Positions 1-5,328 of a DNA stretch of 11,634 bases are shown here, one piece after another. How positions within the stretch are numbered: the first letter of the stretch is position 1; each line of letters opens with the position of its first letter. The stretch is from Spirochaetales bacterium. Lineage in GTDB: Bacteria; Spirochaetota; Spirochaetia; DTKZ01. A program made the position numbers and the translations under genes. The notes below the pieces were generated by a model that saw only the letters and a list, made by a program, of their open reading frames with translations, did no database searches and was not told the DNA's origin. The stretch spans positions 1-11,634 of the forward strand of contig JAITGB010000279.1 of assembly GCA_031280945.1 (NCBI GenBank), read 5' to 3'.

Positions 1-13
1 AAAAAATGCGCCC
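1..13 (-). repeat. Edge of a TGGGCGCA-type intergenic repeat
   Basis: Read on the minus strand these bases give CGGGCGCATTTTTT-like sequence. The same words open the repeat elements at 4374 (plus) and 4775 (minus). The element would run leftwards out of the window, downstream of the response regulator gene. Only the first box is visible, so membership of the family is an inference from about 13 bases. Confidence 0.4.
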
Positions 14-50
14 GAGTACGGCCTGAGTTCCTATCGGAATTGATTATCGC

Positions 51-66
51 GGCCGCTAACGCGGCC
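51..66. other. Short perfect inverted repeat downstream of the left operon
   Basis: GGCCGC and GCGGCC flank a TAAC loop, a perfect 6-bp stem. It lies about 30 bases beyond the stop codon of the response regulator gene, where a terminator could sit. No T run follows on the minus strand, so it does not qualify as a classical rho-independent terminator. It may instead be one of the GC-rich hairpins typical of this genome's intergenic DNA. Confidence 0.35.
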
Positions 67-96
67 CACGGAATGCGCCTGAATCCTTGAAATTCT

Positions 97-1281
97 TCAA
101 AAGGTAATGTCTTCGGGCTGGATTTTTTCGGGGCCGGAGATGAAAAAGGCTCTCTGGAGGACGTTTCGCAGTTCGCGGACGTTTCCGGGCCATGTGTGGG
201 CGGTAAGTTTGCACACGGCGGAGCTGCTGAGGAATTTTTTATGTGGGCCGTTTTGGGCGAACTCGCGCAAAAAGGTGTAACTCAGTATGGGGATGTCTTC
301 GGGCCTTTCGCGCAGGGGCGGGATTATTATGCGCAGGATGTTGAGCCTGTAGAAGAGGTCTTCGCGGAAGCGGCCGGCGGCTATGGATTCGCGGAGGTCT
401 CTGTTTGTGGCGGCTATGATGCGCACGTCCACGGGGAGGGAGGCGTTTGAGCCCAGCCGCGTTATGCATTTGTCTTCGATGACGCGCAGGAGTTTTACCT
501 GCATGAGGAGGGAGAGTTCGCCTATTTCGTCCAGAAACAGGGTTCCGCCCCGCGAGCTTTCAAAGAAGCCTGTGCGCGTGAGGGCTCCGGTAAAGGCTCC
601 TTTTTCGCTTCCGAACATTTCTGATTCAAACAGGGCTTCGGGCAGGGCGCCGCAGTTTACGGGCCGGAAGGGGCCCCCGGCCCTGGGGGAATGCTCATGC
701 AGTTCCTGCGCCACAACTTCTTTTCCGGTGCCGCTTTCGCCCGTGATGAGGACTATGGCGTCGTTTTCGGCAAAGGCCCGTATCTCTTTTCTGATGCCGC
801 GTATGCCTCGGGAGTCTCCTACGAGGCGGCTTTCCTCCTGGTCTTTGACTGCGCCTTCTTCGCTGTACGGCAGGTCTTTGGGGAGGCGGCGTTTTTCCGG
901 CGAGAGGTACTTGTTGAGGGTTTCCAGGAGAAGGTTTTCCTTAAAGGGTTTGAGGAGAAACTCGTCCGCTCCGGCTTTTATGGCGTCCACTATGCAGGGG
1001 GCTTCGCTTTTTTTCGATGTAACAATAAAGGGGGGCCGGGTTTTGAGCATATCGGTCTGTTTGAGTATATCGGTCTGGGTGAGGATTTGTATGGCGTTCA
1101 TATCGGGCATATCGATTTCGCAGAGTATGAGGTCGGGGGCCTCGTTTTCGATGATGAGGAGGGCTTCACATGCTGTGTAGCAGGGGGTGAGGGTAAAGGC
1201 GGCAGCCGGCAGGCTCAATTTCAACCGCGCGTGAACGGCGGGGTCGTCGTCAATGAGCAGTATGCGCCAGGGGGCTGGCAT
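97..1281 (-). CDS. NtrC-type sigma-54 activator with altered receiver and no HTH
   Basis: This 394-residue protein has a response-regulator receiver domain (about 5-127) and an AAA+ sigma-54 interaction domain (about 153-380). The AAA+ part is complete: Walker A GESGTGKE (181-188), the sigma-54-contacting GAFTGA loop (228-233), Walker B GTLFLDE (to 252), ATNRDL, the arginine-finger region FREDLFYRLN (305-314) and the sensor II region WPGNVREL (364-371). It should therefore hydrolyse ATP and remodel sigma-54 RNA polymerase. Two features are odd. Where receivers carry the phosphoacceptor in a D-x-x-M-P motif, this one reads E-I-D-M-P (Glu55), although the acidic pair (Asp11/Asp12), Thr88 and Lys111 remain. 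The protein also stops right after the AAA+ domain with no Fis-type helix-turn-helix. It is the last gene of the operon, its ATG overlaps the upstream TAA by one base, and no strong ribosome-binding site is seen, so translational coupling is likely. Confidence 0.93.
   Translation of the reverse strand: MPAPWRILLIDDDPAVHARLKLSLPAAAFTLTPCYTACEALLIIENEAPDLILCEIDMPDMNAIQILTQTDILKQTDMLKTRPPFIVTSKKSEAPCIVDAIKAGADEFLLKPFKENLLLETLNKYLSPEKRRLPKDLPYSEEGAVKDQEESRLVGDSRGIRGIRKEIRAFAENDAIVLITGESGTGKEVVAQELHEHSPRAGGPFRPVNCGALPEALFESEMFGSEKGAFTGALTRTGFFESSRGGTLFLDEIGELSLLMQVKLLRVIEDKCITRLGSNASLPVDVRIIAATNRDLRESIAAGRFREDLFYRLNILRIIIPPLRERPEDIPILSYTFLREFAQNGPHKKFLSSSAVCKLTAHTWPGNVRELRNVLQRAFFISGPEKIQPEDITF
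1042..1077 (-). repeat. 18-bp tandem duplication inside the receiver domain
   Basis: Two adjacent 18-base units (1042-1059 and 1060-1077) differ at one base. They encode QTDILK and QTDMLK, residues 69-80 of the response regulator. The unit length keeps the frame and adds six residues just before the receiver strand that ends in the conserved Thr88. Confidence 0.85.
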
Positions 1282-2090
1282 TATGTTTTTTTCAGCCGGT
1301 ACACGAGGAGAAGGAGTCCAAAATACAGGTAAACAATTCCCCTTACGGCTCTCCAGGGGCGGCGGATGAGTTCGGGGATGAATTCCCTGCCTTTTTGAAA
1401 GGTTTCCCGCGATACTTTTTTCCGTTTGCCGGAAATGATGTCCATAACGGAGGCGCTCCAGATAAAAACGCCGGTCGAAAAATCGTCTTTACGCCGGAAA
1501 AACCACTTCTCTTTTCCGCGTATGCCTGAACCCATGAGCACGCAGTGCGGGGCGGCTTTTTTTATGGCTGTTCGTATGTCCTTGTCCTTTGCGCGGGGGT
1601 AAGAGCCTGTGTAACGGCCTACGATTTTGAGGCCGGGGAAGGTCTGCCTGAGGTTCTGTTCGATACTTTGCAGTTCTTCGGGGGTACAGCCCAAAAGGTA
1701 GAGCGAGCGCTGCCTTTCTTCGAGCGCGGCGAGAAAGCGGATAACAAATTCAAAAGGCATATAGCGGGCGGGAACGGTTTTTTTGAGGAAGGCGGCGCCT
1801 CTTTGTATTCCCCGCGATACGGGTATAACGAGGGCGGCCTGTTCAAGGAGGCGGCGGAATTCCCTGTCGCGCCGCGCCCGCATGAGGTCCCAGAGGGAGA
1901 GAAAAACAATATTGCCCGCTTTCCCGCAGGCTGTGAGTAGAGAGAGCCTGTCCTCAAAGCCTTCTTCCGCGAAATGGTCAACGGGAATTCCGGTTACATA
2001 TATGCGTTCCCCCGCGCCCGTGCCTGCACCTGTGCCTGGCTGAGGCGTTTCAGAAAGAGGGGCTGTTTGTGTCTGTGTTTGTATTTCCAT
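1281..2090 (-). CDS. Divergent WecG/TagA/CpsF-family glycosyltransferase
   Basis: This 269-residue protein fits the WecG/TagA/CpsF fold, whose members add N-acetylmannosamine-type sugars to lipid-linked precursors at the inner face of the membrane. Family-like stretches are RRDREFRRLLEQAALVIP (73-90), YLLGCTPEEL (131-140), FPGLKIVGRYTGSY (151-164), GSG...KEKWFF (187-198) and DIISGKRKKVS (217-227). The helix at 251-266 (IVYLYFGLLLLVYRLK) and nearby basic residues suggest membrane attachment, as in TagA. The usual pocket motif LPDG is replaced by IPVSRG (89-94), so the conserved Asp is missing. The N-terminus is a low-complexity linker (QTQTQT, then GTGAGTGAG), and its first 41 bases overlap the end of rsmE. 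No later in-frame ATG precedes the conserved part, so the annotated start is kept, though a GTG start after the linker is possible. The substrate is unknown, and the protein may be catalytically altered. Confidence 0.78.
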   Translation of the reverse strand: MEIQTQTQTAPLSETPQPGTGAGTGAGERIYVTGIPVDHFAEEGFEDRLSLLTACGKAGNIVFLSLWDLMRARRDREFRRLLEQAALVIPVSRGIQRGAAFLKKTVPARYMPFEFVIRFLAALEERQRSLYLLGCTPEELQSIEQNLRQTFPGLKIVGRYTGSYPRAKDKDIRTAIKKAAPHCVLMGSGIRGKEKWFFRRKDDFSTGVFIWSASVMDIISGKRKKVSRETFQKGREFIPELIRRPWRAVRGIVYLYFGLLLLVYRLKKT

Positions 2091-2913
2091 CTGAAAGTTT
2101 CCACCATTCCTTTTCCAGTAAAATTATTCTTATGGCGGCCACCGCGAACACGGGGGCTGTTTCGGTTCTCAGTACCCTGTGTCCCAGATATACGGGTTCA
2201 AATGCCGCCTGCCTGAGGAGCCGTGTCTCTTCGTCCGCAAGTCCTCCTTCGGGGCCTATGACCAGAGCTAATTTTTGCGGACATGAGAAAAGATACTCAT
2301 GAAGCGTTCTTGTTTCAAGGGGCTGTTGATGGAAAAAAAACGCCGCGTCCGCGCCCCAGTTTTGGACATCGCCGGGAATTTCCGCAAAAGATAGGGGCGC
2401 GGCGATTTCCGGGAGGGTGCGGGCGCCCGACTGCTGCACAGCTTCCCGCGCTATACGGCTCCAGCGCCCCCGGCGGCCCTCCGGTTTTCCGGCCTCCTCC
2501 TGAGCGTTCCGCGCGGAAAACTCCCCCGCGCTCTTGCGCGCCGCATACCGCCCCGGGGAAAAGGGCTGCACGGAATAGCGGCTCCGCACGGGAACAATGC
2601 GGGAAACTCCCAGTTCCACAGCCTGCCGTACTATGAGGTCGAATTTCGCCCCTTTGGGGAGGCACTGGTACAGGGCCAGCTCTGTTTCCTCTCCCCGGGC
2701 CGGACTTGCCCCCTTTTTCTGGACGCGGAGGAGGCAGCAAGCGGGGTCCGCTTTTTCTATGGTCGCGTGGTACTCGTTTCCCGCCCCGTCCTGCGCGGGG
2801 AGAGAGTCTCCGGCCTTGAGCCTGCGCACACGGCACAGGTAATGGGAATCTTTTTCGCCAAGCTCGCAAAAATCTTCCCCGTGAAAGGACGGAGGAAGAA
2901 CAAAGACCCTCAT
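2050..2913 (-). CDS. rsmE: 16S rRNA (uracil-1498 N3) methyltransferase RsmE
   Basis: RsmE methylates U1498 of 16S rRNA in the 30S subunit with S-adenosylmethionine. The 287-residue protein shows the N-terminal PUA-like part with HYLCRVRRLKAGD (24-36). The SPOUT methyltransferase domain follows: CLPKGAKFDLIVRQAVELGV (84-103), RIAREAVQQSGARTLPEI (153-170), IGPEGGL (219-225) and the C-terminal knot LGHRVLRTETAP (243-254). It is about 45 residues longer than E. coli RsmE. The extra length lies mainly in a charged insert around 118-150 and a Thr/Asn-rich tail (277-287) that overlaps the next gene. Its ATG overlaps the TGA of the protease gene (ATGA), and no Shine-Dalgarno sequence is evident, so translation is probably coupled. 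Confidence 0.95.
   Translation of the reverse strand: MRVFVLPPSFHGEDFCELGEKDSHYLCRVRRLKAGDSLPAQDGAGNEYHATIEKADPACCLLRVQKKGASPARGEETELALYQCLPKGAKFDLIVRQAVELGVSRIVPVRSRYSVQPFSPGRYAARKSAGEFSARNAQEEAGKPEGRRGRWSRIAREAVQQSGARTLPEIAAPLSFAEIPGDVQNWGADAAFFFHQQPLETRTLHEYLFSCPQKLALVIGPEGGLADEETRLLRQAAFEPVYLGHRVLRTETAPVFAVAAIRIILLEKEWWKLSDGNTNTDTNSPSF
2065..2082. repeat. Hexamer repeat in the rsmE/glycosyltransferase overlap
   Basis: Three adjacent six-base units (plus strand GTTTGT, GTCTGT, GTTTGT) lie inside the 41-bp region read in two frames. They encode TNTDTN at the end of RsmE and QTQTQT at the start of the glycosyltransferase. Gain or loss of a unit would preserve both frames. Confidence 0.8.
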
Positions 2914-4307
2914 CGTGCGGACAGGTGTTTTACCGCCTCCTGTAATACCGTATCGTACTCAAGGTCGTAAACAGGCGGCGTTGTCAGGTGCCGGTTTATT
3001 TCCGCGCGAATGAGGCGGCGCAGAAGCCTCTCGCTCAGAGCAGGGTACGCCTTACGCAGCTCTGCGGTAAAACTGGCTGTTTGCGCCTCCGTGGGCGCGG
3101 CAGTGTCTTTGGCAAACTGCGAAATTACGCGGGCCGTCAGGAGCTTGCCAAAATCAGCGCTTTCGGCCTCAGTAAATTCCGGCTCCTTTACCTCCTTGTC
3201 CGGCGCAATACCCGTCTTGTCTATGGAAATGCCGTTGGGAGTATAGTAGCGCGACATGGTGAGGCGGAAACCGCCCTTGCCCACCGCGTGTACCTGCTGC
3301 ACCGAACCCTTGCCGTAGGTTTTCGCGCCCATAAGAAAACCCCTGCCCCTGTCCTTCACCGCTCCCGCAAAAATTTCCGCAGCCGAAGCGGAATTGCCAT
3401 CAATAAGCACAACGAGGGGCAGGTTTTCAGGAACAATAACCCCGGACTTTGCCGGAAAAACCTTGTTTTCGGATTCAAGACGGCTGCGCGTACTCACAAT
3501 CACCCCGTCATCAAAAAAGAGGTCCGCAACGTTGACAACCGAATCAAGAAGCCCCCCCGGATTGCCCCGCAGGTCTATGATCATGTTTTTGTAGTTCTGC
3601 CCCGCAAAAAAGGCCACAGCCTCAGCGGTTTTTTCCGCCGTGTAGGGCGTAAACTGAATAATCCTCATGTAGGCAGTCCCGCCCGGAAGCATGGCCCAGG
3701 TTACAGTCGGCACCTGAATCTTCGCCCGGGTGAGGGCCACATCGAAACTGTAGGAAGGCCCCCGCCTGATTGTGATGTTGACCGCCGAGCCCACAGGCCC
3801 CCGCAGCTTATCAACAACCTCATCGAGGGAAAGCCCCCCCGTGGAATCGCCCTCCACCTTGACAATAAGGTCCCCCGCAAGAATACCCGCCTTGTAGGCG
3901 GGAGTGTTTTCGATTGAAGCCACGACCTCCACGTAGGACGGCTCAGCCTGCCCCTCCGCAGGCTTCTGCACGAACTGCTTATTGATAAAAAGCCCCACGC
4001 CCCCGAACTCGCCCGAAGTCGTGTCCCTAAGGCCCCTCATATCCGCAGCAGTCAAATACGCCGAATGCGGGTCATCGAGACTCTCAAAGAGCCCCTTGTA
4101 GGCCCCCTCCATAAGAACATCCGGGTCTACCTCGTCAACGTAATTATTCTGTACGAAATTCAGCACATACTGAAACAGATAAAGCAGCCTCTGGGTTTTC
4201 CCGTCCCGCGATTCCGCAGCCAGCGGCGCAGCGGTAACAAGGGCGAAAATGAGCATACCAGCAAGAATCCCCGTGAGAAAAGTCCAGGGAACTTTTTTTT
4301 CCTTCAT
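2910..4307 (-). CDS. S41-family C-terminal processing protease (CtpA/Prc type)
   Basis: This 465-residue secreted serine protease is of the CtpA/CtpB/Prc group, which trims or degrades envelope proteins from the C-terminus. An N-terminal signal peptide or anchor (basic MKEKK, hydrophobic WTFLTGILAGMLIFALVTAA, small residues before AES) places it in the periplasm. A PDZ domain (about 95-185) carries GVGLFI and AGILAGDLIVKVEG. The protease domain has GNPGGLLDSV (248-257), the catalytic Ser308 in NSASAAEI and Lys333 in TYGKGSVQ, spaced 25 residues apart as in known CTPs. I chose the ATG at 4305-4307 because AGGAG lies at a normal distance upstream and the signal peptide starts there. The frame extends 18 codons further up to 4361, but that stretch reads through the likely promoter. 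It is the first gene of the left operon and overlaps rsmE by 4 bp. Confidence 0.95.
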   Translation of the reverse strand: MKEKKVPWTFLTGILAGMLIFALVTAAPLAAESRDGKTQRLLYLFQYVLNFVQNNYVDEVDPDVLMEGAYKGLFESLDDPHSAYLTAADMRGLRDTTSGEFGGVGLFINKQFVQKPAEGQAEPSYVEVVASIENTPAYKAGILAGDLIVKVEGDSTGGLSLDEVVDKLRGPVGSAVNITIRRGPSYSFDVALTRAKIQVPTVTWAMLPGGTAYMRIIQFTPYTAEKTAEAVAFFAGQNYKNMIIDLRGNPGGLLDSVVNVADLFFDDGVIVSTRSRLESENKVFPAKSGVIVPENLPLVVLIDGNSASAAEIFAGAVKDRGRGFLMGAKTYGKGSVQQVHAVGKGGFRLTMSRYYTPNGISIDKTGIAPDKEVKEPEFTEAESADFGKLLTARVISQFAKDTAAPTEAQTASFTAELRKAYPALSERLLRRLIRAEINRHLTTPPVYDLEYDTVLQEAVKHLSAR

Positions 4308-4313
4308 GCGTAT

Positions 4314-4318
4314 CTCCT
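4314..4318 (-). promoter_or_regulatory. Ribosome-binding site that sets the protease start
   Basis: AGGAG on the minus strand, six bases before the ATG at 4305-4307. It favours this start over the in-frame ATG 18 codons upstream, which has no such site. Confidence 0.7.
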
Positions 4319-4332
4319 GTTTTATTAGTATA

Positions 4333-4361
4333 CATATATCAGTAATCCGGCAAATACACAA
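4333..4361 (-). promoter_or_regulatory. Putative sigma-70 promoter of the left (protease) operon
   Basis: On the minus strand TTGTGT (4356-4361) is followed after 17 bases by TATATG (4333-4338), which is preceded by TGA as an extended -10. A second -10-like TATACT sits at 4327-4332. This is the only AT-rich stretch just upstream of the protease start, and it would give a leader of about 20 bases. The boxes match the consensus only in part, so the assignment is tentative. Confidence 0.4.
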
Positions 4362-4373
4362 TCAGTACGGATA

Positions 4374-4560
4374 TTTGGGCGCATTTTTGCCCAGCGCGAT
4401 TTTGCTCCGCAAAAACGCGCTGGGCAAAAACCGGGCTTTGCGGGGCTGCGCTATCGCTCCGGTCTTGGGGGCAGCCCCCCAAGACTGGGCGGATTTTGCG
4501 ACGCAAAATCCGCTGACCCCTCCAATCCCTTGCGCACCCAGGGCCTAACACCCGCGGGGT
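4374..4560 (+). repeat. Modular hairpin repeat, copy A1
   Basis: This intergenic element consists of conserved boxes separated by hairpins. The order is: box TTTGGGCGCA (4374-4383); hairpin 1 (4384-4430, 15 bp plus 6 bp around one A.A mismatch); box CGGGCTTTGCGGGGCT (4432-4447); hairpin 2 (arms 4462-4471 and 4476-4485); hairpin 3 (4489-4513, 12-base arms around one base); box CCCCTCCAATCCCTTGCGCA (4517-4536); and a tail with GGCCTAAC and TAAGAGAACGC. The same boxes in the same order occur at 10559-10739 with hairpins of different sequence. It lies between the divergent promoters and is probably non-coding. I do not recognise it as a named family. Confidence 0.8.
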
Positions 4561-4603
4561 AAGAGAACGCACGGAAATTTCCCGCGAAAAGCCCCCCTCA
4601 CCG

Positions 4604-4665
4604 CGGGCCGCGAAGCGGCCCGGGCCATTGGTCCACCGCGGGATTTTGCGGAGCAAAATCCCGCG
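4604..4665. repeat. Two perfect hairpins between repeat copies A1 and A2
   Basis: The first hairpin has 8-bp arms CGGGCCGC/GCGGCCCG (4604-4611 and 4615-4622) around GAA. The second has 13-bp arms (4637-4649 and 4653-4665) around GGA. The second shares its ATTTTGC/GCAAAAT core with hairpins 1 and 3 of copy A1. Trinucleotide loops are typical of the hairpins in this region. Confidence 0.75.
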
Positions 4666-4667
4666 CC

Positions 4668-4775
4668 GCGCAAGGGATAGGAGCGGAAATCCCGCAGAAA
4701 ATTGCCTCATGGCAATTTTTGAGGAATTGGAGCGGATAGCCCAGTTTTTTGGGCGCAGCCCAAAAAATGCGCCCA
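4668..4775 (-). repeat. Modular hairpin repeat, inverted copy A2
   Basis: Read on the minus strand from 4775, the element has box TGGGCGCA (4775-4768), then hairpin T6GGGC/GCCCA6 (4745-4754 and 4758-4767, loop GCA). Box CCGCTCCAATTCC (4735-4723) follows, then hairpin AAAATTGCC/GGCAATTTT (4698-4706 and 4711-4719), then box CCGCTCCTATCCCTTGCGC (4686-4668). The last box differs at two positions from the matching box of A1, so A1 and A2 face each other across the intergenic region. The first box can also pair within itself (4751-4757 with 4768-4774), giving an alternative fold. Confidence 0.7.
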
Positions 4776-4807
4776 GCTCTTCATAACTGCGCATACCGCA
4801 CAAGAGC

Positions 4808-4837
4808 TTGACCTCAGAGCCTCTTTGCTCGTAGGAT
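4808..4837 (+). promoter_or_regulatory. Possible promoter of the right operon
   Basis: TTGACC (4808-4813, five of six to the -35 consensus) is followed after 18 bases by TAGGAT (4832-4837, four of six to the -10). Transcription would start close to 4844, leaving almost no leader before the ATG at 4846, so either the mRNA is near-leaderless or the true promoter is elsewhere. The AGGA inside the -10 candidate could instead serve as the ribosome-binding site, and the two readings conflict. Confidence 0.3.
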
Positions 4838-4845
4838 TTACTTAT

Positions 4846-5328
4846 ATGGGCCGTATACATTCTGCTGTTTTGTACGCGGGGGCCGCATGGGAGACGGTGA
4901 AGTTTTTTTTCCTTTTCCGTATGGCTGCTTTTGCGCTGAATCCCGAGCGGAATCATCTTGTCAATCTCCTTCTCCTGTGGCTCGCCTCGGCGCGGCTGTG
5001 TGTGGGGCTTCTTTTTTTTCTGGGCGGTTATATGCCCGAAAGATTTGCCTGCCTGCGAAAAGTTACGGCGGTTTTTATCTGCGTGGGGGCGCTTCCGCCT
5101 TTTCTTTTCCTCATTAACGATGTTCTGCCCGCGCTGGCCTTCCGGCTGGGAGCGGGAGAAATCCCGCGCCTCCTCCCGCCTGAGGCTCTCCCTTTTCCTC
5201 TTGCCATTGCTGTTCCGGCTTGTATTATTATCGGTATCGACGCGCTTTTTCTGGCCTTTCTTGTCCTTTTTTCGCCGGAGAGAAAGCGCGGGGCCGTACG
5301 TGAGGAAAACTCAGGAGAACCACAATGA
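4846..5328 (+). CDS. Small integral membrane protein of unknown function
   Basis: I do not recognise this 160-residue protein. It has three or four hydrophobic segments: about 6-30, 37-61 (LVNLLLLWLASARLCVGLLFFLGG), 73-98 (TAVFICVGALPPFLFLINDVLP) and 117-143 (PLAIAVPACIIIGIDALFLAFLVLF). A basic, charged C-terminal tail follows (SPERKRGAVREENSGEPQ). A TTG start at 4825 is also open, but the ATG at 4846 with AGGA nine bases upstream is better supported. Its stop overlaps the ATG of the MinD-like gene (ATGA), so the two are co-translated, and it may anchor or partner that ATPase. Two T8 runs (near 4903-4910 and 5009-5016) could be slippage-prone. Confidence 0.72.
   Translation: MGRIHSAVLYAGAAWETVKFFFLFRMAAFALNPERNHLVNLLLLWLASARLCVGLLFFLGGYMPERFACLRKVTAVFICVGALPPFLFLINDVLPALAFRLGAGEIPRLLPPEALPFPLAIAVPACIIIGIDALFLAFLVLFSPERKRGAVREENSGEPQ

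Noticed and set aside
383..1180. 265-codon plus-strand frame, and another at 691-1332, across the response regulator gene
   Set aside because: They are antisense to a gene with complete sigma-54 activator motifs, have no recognisable domain, and their translations are low-complexity by-products of high GC.
2988..3917. 309-codon plus-strand frame opposite the protease
   Set aside because: It is a mirror of the S41 gene, whose catalytic and PDZ motifs are intact. Its product is rich in Arg, Gly and Pro without a family pattern.
4308..4361. 18-codon N-terminal extension of the protease (start at 4361)
   Set aside because: The ATG at 4305-4307 has AGGAG at the right distance and begins a normal signal peptide; the extension covers the likely promoter.
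4374..4775. CRISPR array or insertion sequence in the intergenic region
   Set aside because: There are no regular direct repeats with equal spacers, no transposase frame and no target-site duplication that I could see.
4825..4845. TTG start for the membrane protein
   Set aside because: The ATG at 4846 is a better start codon with AGGA upstream, whereas TTG has no clear ribosome-binding site.
4339..4956. 205-codon minus-strand frame across the intergenic repeats
   Set aside because: It reads through the hairpin repeats and the start of the membrane-protein gene, and its residues come from palindromic boxes rather than a protein family.
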